A DNA stretch of 64,000 bases from Endomychus coccineus (taxonomy: Eukaryota > Arthropoda > Insecta > Coleoptera > Endomychidae). The notes beneath the pieces are model-generated. The model did not search any database. It saw only the letters and a program-made list of their open reading frames with translations, and had not been told where the DNA came from. The stretch's first letter is position 1; each line of letters starts with the position of its first letter. This document shows, piece after piece, positions 46,826 to 58,735 of the stretch. The stretch covers positions 1 to 64,000 of the forward strand of contig CAUEHT010000005.1 of assembly GCA_958510875.1 (NCBI GenBank). Direction: 5' to 3'. Both the position numbers and the translations under genes were made by a program.

Positions 46826-48380
46826 TTACAGATAGTAGTTTAAAAGTAGTGAATTTTGTTAAATTAGAAGACATACAAAATGATCAAGATAAAAATGAAG
46901 ATATAAAACAAAATATAAATAAACTTATTTTCAAACATAATATATATTATAAAAAGATAGGAATAAATTAAAAGATTGTACTAACTGAGGAGTTTAGTAA
47001 AAAGATTATAAAACATGTACATCACTTCTACTGCCACATAGGAAGCAACCAAATGGAAAACAAGATTAAACCCTTTTATCAAGCTAAAAATTTATTGGAT
47101 AATATAAAAAAAATTGCGAAAACTGTGATGTCTGTATAAAAAATAAATCTAGAGGAAAATACAAGTTTGGACTAATGTCTCACTTATGTCCCGCTACCTA
47201 TCCGTTCGAAATAGTGTCTATAGACACCATAGGGGGATTTGGTGGTGCTCGTTCCACCAAAACATATTTACATCTTCTAGTAGATCACTTCACTCGTTAC
47301 GCCTATATTTTGACATCCAAAACCCAGAGTGCGAACGATTTTATAAAACTTGTCCAAAAAGTAACACAAGATTATGAAATTGCCTTGATTCTATCAGATC
47401 AATATCCAGGCATGAATTCAAAAGAATTCAATTTTTTTTTAGAAAAAGAAGATATACCTATAGTGTTCACTGCAGTAAATGCGCCATTTTCAAATGGATT
47501 GAACGAACGGTTAAACCAAACGTTGGTTAATAAAAATCGTTGCAGGATTAATGAAAGGAGGGACAAAACCGCTTGGACAACTATTGCTCACGAATGCACT
47601 GAAAAATATAACGAAACTGAACATAGTGTAACAGGGTTCTCTCCAAAATATTTAATGGGGGGAAAAAATGTTGACATTCTACCAGATGAACTGAAACAAA
47701 ATATAACACACAATCAGCTATTGTGAGACCGAAAAATTGCCCTAGAAAATAGCATAAAATCCCACAATTATAATAAACAGAGATTTGATAAAAACAGAAA
47801 ACATTATGAACTAAAAGTCGGAGATTCTGTATATGTTGAAAACGGAAACAGGTTAAACCGAAAAAAACTAGATGAATTGAAAATACGACCTTATCAAATT
47901 GTGGACAAAATATCCAACTCAATTTACAAAGTAAACACGGGCCACAAAAAGTCAGAGTCGAATCTCTTCCATATTACAAAACTTATTCCAGTACTAGAGT
48001 AAAACAGTAAAACTTTGTAACCTTTGGAGGGGGGAGATGTAAACAAAATGCATTACACTTCATTTAGTTTGTACAGTTTGAATTTGCCTCGTAATAACTT
48101 TGATGTATAAATTTAATTATCTGGGAACTTGTTTGAGGCTATGGAGCAGGCGGTCATATAGAGGTTATGTTAGATTAAACAAGTGACAATTGTAATTGTA
48201 ACCTGAATATTCAGATAATAGTGTTTAATAGGAACTGGTGAAACAATAGCTTTGAATGTTGTTTCTCTTTTCAGGTGAGATTTGTGATTGAGATTAATGT
48301 TGAAGAATGTTTTGTAAAAGTGTTAAAATAGGTCATGTAAAAAATAAAACTTTCTCTTTTCAGAGCAACTCAATTTTGGT

Positions 48381-48436
<56 letters not shown>
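46826..48436 (+). mobile_element. 3' part of a second Gypsy element (integrase to LTR)
   Basis: 5'-truncated fragment next to the end of the macro-domain Gypsy. It holds integrase, a purine-rich GGAGGGGGGAGATG polypurine tract (48028-48041) and the start of an LTR (TGTAAACAAAATGC, 48041 onward) with AATAAA near 48343. The LTR side ends in (TA)n at 48383-48436. Confidence 0.7.
46980..48002 (+). pseudogene. Gypsy integrase
   Basis: Zinc-binding H2C2 in the lead frame (HHFYCHIGSNQMENKI, then CENCDVC, one frame off). Core: IVSIDTIGGFGG (Asp), LILSDQYPGMNSKEF (Asp), GLNERLNQTLVNKNR (Glu), so the DDE triad is present. The frame stops at 47724 and resumes to about 48000 with the C-terminal region (RFDKNRKHYELKVGDSVYVE, then KIRPYQIVDKI). 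Broken by a frameshift before 47170 and a TGA at about 47724. Confidence 0.75.
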
Positions 48437-48439
<3 letters not shown>

Positions 48440-48925
48440 AAGCGACGACTGGGTCATTTTTTACCCTATACATTTTTTTACCGAAATGGGTATACATTTG
48501 GTTTCCCTTCACAATTAGCGCATATTTACCTTTATGTATACGTTTTTTTAAATTTTGCAATGTACAGTGATGTATTGACGTGTTCCGGGACATTAATATA
48601 AAATTCAAGATAATAACTTAAAGCTCGTGTACATACTTATTTCAAATTGCTAGGATCTTACATATATTGTTTTCTGAACATAAACAGTAATTTTCCCAAA
48701 TATGTATAGTACAATAAACTAGAATTCTAAAGAAGTATCTTTTTGGTGGTTGTTTCTCTAAATGCGACTTCCGGGACAACTAAATACATGGAGTAGATGA
48801 ACACCGCGCGTCCTCGACCAGGATATCCGGTCTCCACTTCCGGTCTAGCTGTCGATGTGCATCCGGTGTGAGCTTGTCCTTATCAGTTTTGAAAGGATGT
48901 AGGTGATAAGGATTTTATTTGTAAA
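48437..48925. other. Intervening sequence before the Maverick element
   Basis: Mostly AT-rich with a GC-richer stretch at 48770-48890; no recognisable gene. Confidence 0.4.
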
Positions 48926-49021
48926 GAGTATACAGGGTGTGTATAAAAAGTGTGTTACATGAGAGTATACAGGGTGTGTATAAAAAGTGTGTCACATGTA
49001 CAGGATCACGTGACTATCACA

Positions 49022-49325
49022 TGACAGCTGTCATGGCGGACCTAAGGTACAGATTGCTTCGTAGAGATGTCGCCACCAAGTGACAGCTGTCATGGCGGAC
49101 CTAAGGTACAGATTGCTTCGTAGAGATGTCGCCACCAAGTGACAGCTGTCATGGTGGACCTAAGGTACAGATTGCTTCGTAGAGATGTCGCAACCACATG
49201 ACAGCTGTCATGACGGACCTCTAGGTCCAAAGGTACAGGCTGCTTCATGAAGATGTCACCACCACGGGACAGCTGTCATCGAAGGTACAGACTGCTTCGT
49301 AGAGGTGGCGCCACCAGTTCGATTA
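49022..49325. repeat. Five 59 bp tandem repeats with a palindromic TGACAGCTGTCA
   Basis: Units start at 49022, 49081, 49140 and 49199 (exactly 59 bp apart); a fifth, diverged one starts near 49267. Each begins with TGACAGCTGTCA, a perfect 12 bp palindrome in the first four (eroded in the fifth), followed by GGTACAGATTGCTTCGTAGA. Located just before the first Maverick gene; could be part of the terminal repeat or a protein-binding array. Confidence 0.9.
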
Positions 49326-49477
49326 ACCCGGCTCATGCGTCTCATGCGACTTTAGCAAATGAAAGATCTAGACTCGCGAATCATCGGCTACAACGTTTCG
49401 TGCGACTCGTACGACTCATCCGACTCGTTCTAGTTTGCATTGTTGGTCTTAATATCGGTGAAGCAGTTTAGTTCAAG

Positions 49478-50127
49478 ATGAAGTGTGTGGTGGTCGACAT
49501 TCAGAGCTTCCAAATCTCTCACCATACAATGATAGTTAAGGAACTAGCTTTGTTGGATTGTGAAAAAAAGTCAGAAAAATATTTTCTATTCAAACCACCC
49601 ACACCGCTGAGTGAACTCTCACAAAATCAAATGAAGCAAGTGATGTTTTGCGAAAAGTACCATGGGATTCCATACAACTCTGGATATCAGGACTATATTC
49701 GGATGGAGGAAATTTTCAAGGAAAATATTGATCCAAATAGCATCATATACGTTAGTGGTGAGGGCAAAGCCAAATTCATAGTGAAGATTCTCAAAAAATT
49801 GGGGTTAGATCGTCAGGTGAAAGTGTTGAATTTGAAAGGCAGCTGGCCACAATTTGTTCGAGAAAACTGTAGATATATCTGCCTTCATCACTCTACCAGC
49901 AATAATTCTATGTGCTACAGTGTAAACAGCTGGAAATTGTTCGAATATGTTACAAAGGAAGATGCTCATCTGGATATATTACGAGGGTTTCAAAAAATGG
50001 GTATGGGTGGCACTACACCGAACTGACCAGTATTGATATGTCTTCGGAAGAATACGCACGTAAACTGCTTGAATTCCATATGAAATCAGTAGCACTAAAT
50101 AAAGACATAAAATTTTTACGAAGATAA
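49478..50127 (+). pseudogene. Conserved Maverick-associated protein, frameshifted
   Basis: First gene of the element; starts MKCVVVDIQSFQISHHTMIV. The first 182 codons run to 50026; a different frame from about 50000 continues GYGWHYTELTSIDM to 50127, implying a one-base shift in the A-run near 49998. I recognise the VVVDIQ...VKELALLD opening and the NSGYQDY region as recurrent in arthropod Maverick-linked hypothetical proteins. The first strand followed by Asp resembles the start of a DEDD exonuclease fold, but the remaining catalytic residues are not evident, so function is unassigned. Confidence 0.6.
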
Positions 50128-50165
50128 AAAGTTAACTATAAATCAACTAGGCAATTTCAGTATAA

Positions 50166-50576
50166 GTGGAGGAGATGGCTGTGCTGAAATCAAATTTCAT
50201 AATCCTAACAGCAATATTGAATGGGGTCCTATATACAAACGTACCACTTCAAGTGAATCGGATTTATATATGTCCCAACAAGGATGCCTTCGCGGAGAAG
50301 GAATGTAATCGAACTGAATGGCAGCCTATGGACCATCAACTAGTTAATGAAAATCACCTAGAGGTATTCTCATACGTTATTCCTAAAAGGATGTTACCAA
50401 CTTTCAACTATAAACTCAAGTTATTATTCCATGATGGTAGTGAGGGGGACGTGGTGAATTGGCATCAAACTAGAGCCCCAACACCTGCGGCGGCAGCAAT
50501 CAATTGCCAAAGCAATGTATCTGAAGCTCAACCATCAACATCCCAGCCACCACCACCACCACCACCACAGAAATAA
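50166..50576 (+). CDS. Uncharacterised Maverick gene, 136 aa
   Basis: Starts MEEMAVLKSNFIILTAILNG; the hydrophobic stretch at about residues 5-25 could be a signal peptide or membrane anchor. The middle is rich in charged and aromatic residues, and the end is a Ser/Thr/Pro linker with a run of seven prolines. No domain recognised. AATAAA-like signals follow at 50573 and 50680. Short spacing from the previous gene suggests a shared transcript. Confidence 0.5.
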   Translation: MEEMAVLKSNFIILTAILNGVLYTNVPLQVNRIYICPNKDAFAEKECNRTEWQPMDHQLVNENHLEVFSYVIPKRMLPTFNYKLKLLFHDGSEGDVVNWHQTRAPTPAAAAINCQSNVSEAQPSTSQPPPPPPPQK

Positions 50577-50853
50577 AATGAAATCTATGCTATGCAATGT
50601 TTCAATCTTAGTGCATTATCAGTTTTACTACTGAAAATCCTCATTAAAAATGTAAAGAAACATATCAATAATGATAATAATAAATAATGAAAGGTATTGC
50701 TGTTGTGTGATTTTGAATAGGAGATAGGGAATCAGTTAGATACAAACATTTTAACTTTTATTTTTTGAAATATATACAATTTTAAAATGACCTATATATA
50801 AAACACTTAAATCTAAAAAATGTTTCCTACAAATTCCACGAAAAAGGACGTGT

Positions 50854-51910
<1,057 letters not shown>

Positions 51911-51918
51911 ATTCACTC

Positions 51919-52757
51919 ACTTTTTCTTTCAAGCGATTTAAATCGCAAGGTAACCCCACCACCAGGAAACATTCCCCATCTAGGGGTTCAACTATATATT
52001 GGCACCCCTCAGAAGCCCGCAGTTGTGACATCTGTAATTGTGAATAAAACAAGGGTACTCATTAAATAATAAAAAACATCAGCATAAGGTAAACATACTT
52101 CAAACATTAGCTCCGCCAACCATGAATGCAAAATCCCTCATAAATCTGCTGCTGTGGGGGAGCTGCCGGTGAAGGTGTAGGTGTTGGGGTGGCTAGGTCA
52201 TCGATTGATCTATCGGGAAAGTACAATTAGAATTGAAATAATTCTAGACTTAATATGAATACATACAAAATGTTGGGGGAGCTCGCTAGACACGTCGGGG
52301 TATCGATCCGGACGTAGGTGGGTAATTCGTTCAATCTTTAATTATTGAAATTAGTAAGCAAATATTTCACGAGTAGAAAAATCACATACACTATGTCCTG
52401 CATATCCAGCGGAGGAGGAGGGGGCAGCGACTCTGCTGATGGAATCTCTGGACATCTGTTGGGAATAAGAGTAATTTAGTAATCAAAAATTATATAAAAA
52501 ATTAAAAAACATATGTCAAGTCAATTATCTCTGGGGACTCATCCAATTCCAGAAATAAATATTCCGCATCATCAGCTACAGCCAATTGTTCGAGATGTAT
52601 CAATTCTCGCTCAATTTCCTCCTCCGAATAATCACTAAACAAATTAATGCACTCATGATATATAGTAAGATCGAAATGAAATAAAACAACTTACTTGTCT
52701 ACCATCCAACGGTGCACTTGCGTTTTCGTAAATATATCCCCAGCCGGTTGGTCAACT
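51919..52757 (-). CDS. Possible spliced Maverick gene on the minus strand
   Basis: Minus-strand segments look like small exons: 52757-52695 (VDQPAGDIFTKTQVHRWM) between CAAG and GTAAGT; 52634-52504 after TTTGTTTAG (SEEEIERELIHLEQLAVADD, LELDESPEIIDLT); about 52455-52400 after CCCAACAG (CPEIPSAESLPPPPPLDM); about 52341-52275 (LRPDRYPDVSSELPQHF) before GTATGT; 52209-52107 (PTPTPSPAAPPQQQIYEGF); and 52036-51922 after an ATTACAG acceptor (MSQLRASEGCQYIVEPLDGE), ending at GTGAGT. Exon joins are uncertain and no domain is recognised. If real, the GT microsatellite lies in its last intron. Confidence 0.33.
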
Positions 52758-52989
52758 CTTGAACATAATCATAAAATTTCCTCATTTTCACTATGTCACG
52801 CAACACTTACAAGAATACCATTTTTTCTCTATGAAGTACCTAGAGTTTTATACACACAATATTTAATCCAAAGTCCCCACGAATTAAATTAGTTCCCAGG
52901 AAAAATGATAAAGTTGTTATCGGTTGAGGAAAAAATGTATGCGGATAAATATTTCGAGGAAGTTTCTGCAATCACGCGATTTCAAATAG

Positions 52990-53130
52990 AATGTAACATC
53001 CTGCTTGTGGTTGTTATCTTATCAATATGAATATAACAGAGGGACGAGACTTCCTGCTTGTGGTTACAGCGGACTTATTATCATGATATAACAGGCGGAT
53101 GAGACTTCCTGCACATCGTGTGAACATAAC
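52990..53130. promoter_or_regulatory. Direct-repeat block upstream of the VFLPKR gene
   Basis: GACTTCCTGC occurs at 53049 and 53103, with TCCTGCTTGTGGTT at 52999 and 53053, and ATATAACAG at 53032 and 53085 (ACATAACAG at 53123). Spacing of about 54 bp. Lies 20-160 bp upstream of the TATA box, so a promoter or replication-control element is plausible. Confidence 0.45.
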
Positions 53131-53151
53131 AGGAAAGTGATAAGAAGTTCC

Positions 53152-53158
53152 TATAAAA
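53152..53158 (+). promoter_or_regulatory. TATA box (TATAAAA)
   Basis: TATAAAA with a GATCAGCTTCAG stretch (possible initiator) about 50 bp downstream, preceding a 5' UTR exon that ends at the CAAG|GTGAGT donor at 53249/53250. Confidence 0.5.
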
Positions 53159-53249
53159 CTAGATGTGCGCATACCTCATGCCATTATCAAATCATTATTC
53201 GATCAGCTTCAGAACGAACTGGACGTGTTTTGTGAGTGCTTAAATCAAG

Positions 53250-53517
53250 GTGAGTTTATTTATTGACTTGAATATTATTCTCATATGTAGAGTTAATTTA
53301 TATGTAGGAGATATTTATTTTGCTTTTCTTAAAAGTGTGCGGGCTAAACTTTAGCTTTTTGAAAGTATTTATTGATCTTCTTTTATACAATTTGATTGGG
53401 TAAATATTTAATAATAATTTGATGTATTTTATTAATCTTCCGTTATTCAATTTGATGAGGTAAATTCAACACACAAAATAATTCTTCTCACTTCTAACTT
53501 CCACCGATTTGTTTTAG
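53250..53517 (+). other. 5' UTR intron
   Basis: GTGAGT donor and a TTTGTTTTAG acceptor with a pyrimidine-rich run before it. The coding start follows 22 bases after the acceptor. Confidence 0.5.
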
Positions 53518-53539
53518 ATTTTAAAAAAATAATTTAAAA

Positions 53540-53857
53540 ATGGATTTTACCAAATTGAACAAAATCTCTCTCTTACAGAGGGCAACACCAACAAAAATCT
53601 CTGATCTGAAATTGGACGTGCCACATTTGATTGTAAATTTAAAAATTGTGAATACAAAATTTGGAGAGACCGTTTTGGCGGAGTTGGAAGGAGAACTATC
53701 AGTGTTCTTACCAAAACGACTCACAGCAACACTTCTCCCACTCGTAGAAGATATCAATAAAGGGCGCAACACGGCTCTAATATATCGACGGGAAGAAGTT
53801 ATTGGAACAGGGAAATCCTGTGCTAAAATAGAGTTTCTAGAGTTGTCTACTCCCTAG
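53540..53857 (+). CDS. Small VFLPKR-type protein, 105 aa
   Basis: Starts MDFTKLNKISLLQRATPTKI. The core KIVNTKFGETVLAELEGELS then FLPKRL is a pattern I know from small proteins repeated in insect genomes and Maverick-like elements. Alternating beta-type strands make a single-strand-DNA-binding OB-like fold conceivable, but this is inference. It has its own TATA box and a leader intron and lies immediately upstream of the polymerase gene, suggesting a role in replication. The frame is intact. Confidence 0.6.
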   Translation: MDFTKLNKISLLQRATPTKISDLKLDVPHLIVNLKIVNTKFGETVLAELEGELSVFLPKRLTATLLPLVEDINKGRNTALIYRREEVIGTGKSCAKIEFLELSTP

Positions 53858-53859
53858 GA

Positions 53860-53899
<40 letters not shown>

Positions 53900-53995
53900 T
53901 TCCAGCACCACCACCACCACCACCACCAACAACATCCCTGCTAGGTTACTTCTGTTATATACCATAAGGTAGGCTGCTTGTTTATTGTTTAAAAT
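53858..53995. repeat. (GA)n and (CAC)n microsatellites
   Basis: GAGA run at 53868-53897 followed by a CCACCACCACC run at 53904-53930, just before the polymerase start. Confidence 0.9.
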
Positions 53996-56900
53996 ATGGT
54001 TTCAATCGCGAAAATGAGTGGGGAGATCGTTAATATTATCAACGAGGCTCAAAAGGATTTATTAAAATCAAAATTATCCCCTCAGGAAATAACAAAGTGG
54101 ATAGGTTTCTGTACTAAGTACATTAGGACTTTTTCTAGACATATAACTAAAGATACTATGAACTTGTCGTGTAAGAATCAATTGCAATGTAATATCGGCC
54201 ATTTGAAAAGATTCAAAATTTTATTAGAGATCCGAAATAAACCCCCTACAACTAATAAGAACCGTAGTGAGCGAATTCGTTGGGAGGATGGTAAATGTGC
54301 ATTTTCCCAACGAATTCGAACTGGCTTTATAACAAACATTTCTCATTTAGACCCATTAAATTTTTTATATGATGCCTTTCATCTGTTTCACCCTAGAATC
54401 ACCAAAATTTTACATACTTACAATTTTATTAAGGTAAACACGACATTTTGCGGGGAATATATGCGGCTTAATGCGATCGACGAGCTTATCCAAACAGAGT
54501 ATAACTATTTTCACACCAAATCCGCTCCGATAGATTCTTTTACAAATTTATTGGAGTGGTTCAAGGAGAATGTTATTGATAAGCTCCAAATGAAGCTGGA
54601 TGATTTTTTAGAACGAGACTCGGGGTGGAGCCTTAGGGAGGTTATCAGTTTGGGCATAAATATTAATAAACATGAAGTCATCAATTCTGGGTCCTCTTAT
54701 ATAGTTCTACCAAAAGAGATACTCCTAAAGCATGCTATTATTAATGTTAAAAATTACGACGAATACTGTTTTGCCTGGGCAGTAACAGCGGGACTACACC
54801 CGACAGCTACCCATTCAGATCGTGTTTCTTCATACCCTCATTTTAGTAATGTTTTAAATTTACAAAATCTAACATTTCCCCTCCCTATATCTCAAATTCC
54901 AACTTTCGAGAAGAATAACGATATTTCAATTCATGTATTCTTTTTGGAATTATGTGGAGGTAATGAGCAGGGTGAGGGGGGGAAATTGAAGGTTCTCCCT
55001 GCATATTTAACCAAAAATAAATTAGATAGACATTTTAATTTACTATTAATTCAGGATAAATATTATCGAGATGTAGAACCTGCGAAATCCTCAAATTTCA
55101 TTGACCCCACAGTTAAATTTCACTATTGTCTAATTAAAAATCTATCAAAACTTGTAAATTCCCAAATTACCACACGACACAAAACTTATTTGTGTGATAG
55201 ATGTTTAAATAATTTTTATAGTGAGAATAAGTATAAAAATCATATTGAGGATTGTGGTAAAATGAACATGTGTAAAATTACATTCCCTCAGGATGATTAT
55301 TTAAAATTTCAGAATCACTCAAACAAACTACCCATACCATTTCTTATTTATTTTGACTTTGAAGCTCTCCTATTACCTATTCAGAACTGCTCTCAATCTA
55401 ATGTAAGTTCATATTCGAACAAAACCCAGCTACACGAGGCGTATAGTGTTGGGTATTATTTAAAATCTCAATGAAACAATTCCCTATCACGATTTGATAG
55501 TTATAGAGGATCAGACCCAGCCAAATGGTTGACCGATCAGCTAGATAAAATTGGAGAATTTATCGATCTAAAACTTAAATCTATTGTACCTATGGACTTG
55601 AATGGTATTAGTTTACTTGATATTATGAAGGAAACGAAATGCCATATTTGCGAGAAACAGTTCGAAGAGGGAGAAGTTCGTGTGAAGGACCACTGTCATT
55701 TTACAGGGAAATATAGAGGATTAGCCCATCAGGACTGTAATTTGAATTACAAATATCGATTCGTAGTACCTGTTGTGGCTCATAACCTCAGCGGGTACGA
55801 TATGTTTTTGCTAATTCGAGATATTGCCAAATCGTCCAAGCAGAATATTCAAGTACTCCCCATCAATAAAGAGAAGTATATAAGTTTCACTAGAAGTACC
55901 AAAAATTCCGTGGTTAAGTTTAGTTTCATCGATTCCTGTCGGTTTTTGGATTCTAGCTTGGACAAATTAGTTTCTTATTTGAATGTGGGTGACTTGAATA
56001 TTTTGAAAAGCGAGTTTGCGATGAAAAATTCAAATTATCAACTCGTAAGGGAGTATTTCCCTATGAGCACTTGGATGATTGGGGTAAATTGAACGAGGAA
56101 AATCTTCCTCCAATAGAAAAATTTTTTAATAAATTACGCGACGAATCGATAAGTGAGGATGATTATAAGCATGCTCAAACAATTTGGAATAGTTTCAATT
56201 GTAGAAATTTAGGTGACTATTCGGATTTATATTTGAAAACAGATGTTTTATTATTGGCCGATGTATTTGAGAATTTCCGCAGCAAATGTATAGATCTTTT
56301 TGCTTTAGATCCGGTCCACTATTTCACGGTTCCCTCCTTCACGTGGGACTGTATGTTAAAATATACAAATGTGTCTTTGCAATATTTAAAAGACATCGAT
56401 ATGGTCTTATTTGTGGAGAAGGGAATTCGTGGAGGTGTGAGCCAATGCAGTAATCGATTCGCAAAGGCCAACAATAAATACATGAATAATCACGACCCTG
56501 AAAAAGAAAATAGTTATTTAATGTATTTCGATGTGTGCAATCTATATGGATGGGCTATGATTCAATATTTACCCTATGATGGGTTCAAGTGGGTTGAAAA
56601 CCTCGATGATGTAGACGTTCGAAACGTCTCAGACGAAAGTCCAATTGGCTATATATTGGAAGTCGATTTAGATTACCCACCTGAACTACATGATCTGCAT
56701 AAAGATCTCCCTCTGTGTCCCACTCACACAGCACCACCAGGCAGCAAATTATCCAAATTACTAACAACTCTCCATAATAAATCTAAATACATCATTCACT
56801 ATCGAAATTTAAAACAATGTTTGGCGCTGGGGATGGTGCTTAAAAAAGTCCATAGGATTTTGGAATTTAAGCAAGCTCCGTGGCTTAAAGCATATATAGA

Positions 56901-57756
56901 TCTCAACACTAGATTGAGGGCAGCTTCTAAGAATGCGTTTGAGATAGCTCTCTTCAAGCTGCTGATCAACGCAATTTTCGGTAAATCTATGGAGAACATA
57001 CGAAAGCATAGACTAGTTAGATTAGTTAATAAATGGTATGGACCCTATGGGGCTCGCTATTATATTTCCCAACCTAATTTCAATAGCAGTAAGATATTTG
57101 AGGAGAATTTGGTGGCCATAGAACAAAATAAATTAGAAGTTTTATTCAACAAACCCATCTATGTGGGGATGTCTATTTTGGACATTTCCAAAACTTGCGT
57201 TTATAATTTTCATCATGGCTTTATGCTAAAATTATATAAAGACCCTGGATTGATGCGATTATGTTACACCGACACTGACAGTTTGATTTATCACATTATT
57301 ACAAACGATGACATTTATGAGTCAATTATAAATAGAAATATCGGGAAATTTGACACAAGTGATTATGCTCCAGACAACCTCTTTAAGATTCCACAGGTCA
57401 ACAAAAAAGGAGTAGGCTTAATGAAGGACGACAATAAAGGGCTCCTCATGGATAAGTTCGTTGGTTTGAGGGCAAAAATGTACAGCTTCACTGTCCAAAA
57501 TCATGACGCTAGTGACGTCACAAAGAAAGCCAAAGGGGTGCGCGAGTATGTCTTACGAAACACCATTACATTCGAAGACTATGTTAGATGTTTAGAAGAG
57601 AACATAGAAATGTATCGCGTTCAGAGATCTATCCGCTCTTTCGACTTAAAGCTATACACCATAGAGCAAAATAAAATCTGTTTGAGCCCCTTTGATAATA
57701 AAAGGGTAATATTGGGGACAAAACAAGCACCCTACCTTATGGCCATTATTCTTTAG
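53996..57756 (+). pseudogene. Protein-primed DNA polymerase B of Maverick
   Basis: N-terminal region (53996-55300) ends in a CxxC-H-C finger (CDRCLNNFYSENKYKNHIEDC). Exonuclease: ExoI YFDFEALLLP, an embedded endonuclease-VII-like finger (CHICEKQF, DHCHFTGKYRG), ExoII HNLSGYD, ExoIII YLKTDVLLLADVF. Polymerase: MYFDVCNLYGWAM (motif A), ALFKLLINAIFGKSMEN (motif B), CYTDTDSL (motif C), FVGLRAKMYSF (KxY-type). The C-terminus is LSPFDNKRVILG. It replicates the element from a terminal protein. Lesions: in-frame TGA at 55472 and a one-base deletion near 56063; the last residues look altered. Catalytic motifs are intact. Confidence 0.93.
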
Positions 57757-57950
57757 GTTAGAATTAAGATTTTTTATGTTTTTTAAATTAGTATTAAGAT
57801 ATATGTATTTTGTTTCAAATTATAGGTTAAGATTTTTATGAGTTATTATTATTATTATTATATTATATATGTACTTTTTTCCAAAATAAAATATTTTATG
57901 AGGAAGTTTGGGTGTTTTAATAAAACCAAAAAATAATAGCATCAATTCTT
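57757..57950. terminator. Convergent 3' ends
   Basis: AATAAAATA at about 57885 on the plus strand follows the polymerase; the next gene converges from the minus strand. An ATT microsatellite lies at 57846-57860. Confidence 0.5.
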
Positions 57951-58685
57951 TTATTGTTCTAAATCATACAGAACTTTATTCTTATAGAAAAATAACATTT
58001 CTCTAAGTGTATTGCTTAATAAACAGTCGAGCGAAATACCGATGAAACAATACAAGAGGGCCATTTCATCGAGCTGCTGCTGCTGCTGTGGGTCTCTCAT
58101 ACTTTTAATAATATCAATAACATTATGATAGTATGTGGAAAATCCAAAATGTTCGAGAAAAGACACTCGATGCAATAGCACATCATCGTTGATTCGAATA
58201 ATTTCTCGAACATCTTCCTCGCACAACCACACATGGATATTATGCTTTGTAACTTGAAGTAATTTAACATTATTGAAGTACACAAGTTGGACTATTTGGC
58301 AGTATTCATCAGATGATATGGGTGCAGCATCGAAATCTGATTGTAAACTTGCGAAGAACTCGATGATTTTCACTCGAAGAATATCGATTAAATCGATCCA
58401 TTCTAGCAGGCTAAAGCTGAGTTTGCAATTTTGAACGTATTGAACGAGTGAGATTGTAGGTGAGAAGGTCCGTACAGGACTCAATCCACATTCGATTTCA
58501 TAACTTGCCCCCACCAACGGGTACGTTGTATTCATCAATAGGAATGGTTCATCTTTTGCCTTCATCTCGAACTCTTCTAAAATATGATCCAACTCAGAAC
58601 AGTTGCTGCTGCTGCTACTGCTATCTTCACCAACACTAGCCTGGGACAACATCTTATTAAAACTGTTCTGGATTGTTCGATTCAC
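57951..58685 (-). CDS. Uncharacterised Maverick protein, 244 aa
   Basis: Starts MNRTIQNSFNKMLSQASVGE, with a serine run, then a mixed helical region with no recognised domain (FSLLEWIDLIDILRVKI, VWLCEEDVREIIRIND) and a glutamine run. No transmembrane segment is obvious. Intact frame. Position among Maverick structural genes suggests a virion or assembly role, by context only. Confidence 0.6.
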   Translation of the reverse strand: MNRTIQNSFNKMLSQASVGEDSSSSSSNCSELDHILEEFEMKAKDEPFLLMNTTYPLVGASYEIECGLSPVRTFSPTISLVQYVQNCKLSFSLLEWIDLIDILRVKIIEFFASLQSDFDAAPISSDEYCQIVQLVYFNNVKLLQVTKHNIHVWLCEEDVREIIRINDDVLLHRVSFLEHFGFSTYYHNVIDIIKSMRDPQQQQQLDEMALLYCFIGISLDCLLSNTLREMLFFYKNKVLYDLEQ

Positions 58686-58735
58686 CAGAACCTAACCCCC
58701 GCTCACAAAATATTTACTTACACATGCGCAGGTCA

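Noticed and set aside
49022..49325. CRISPR-like regularly spaced repeats
   Set aside because: Units are contiguous 59 bp tandem copies with no distinct spacers, in a eukaryotic Maverick element; no cas genes.
52907..53029. 41-codon plus-strand frame starting MIKLLSVEEKMYADKYF
   Set aside because: Protein-like composition but very short, without promoter or homologue known to me; left uncalled.
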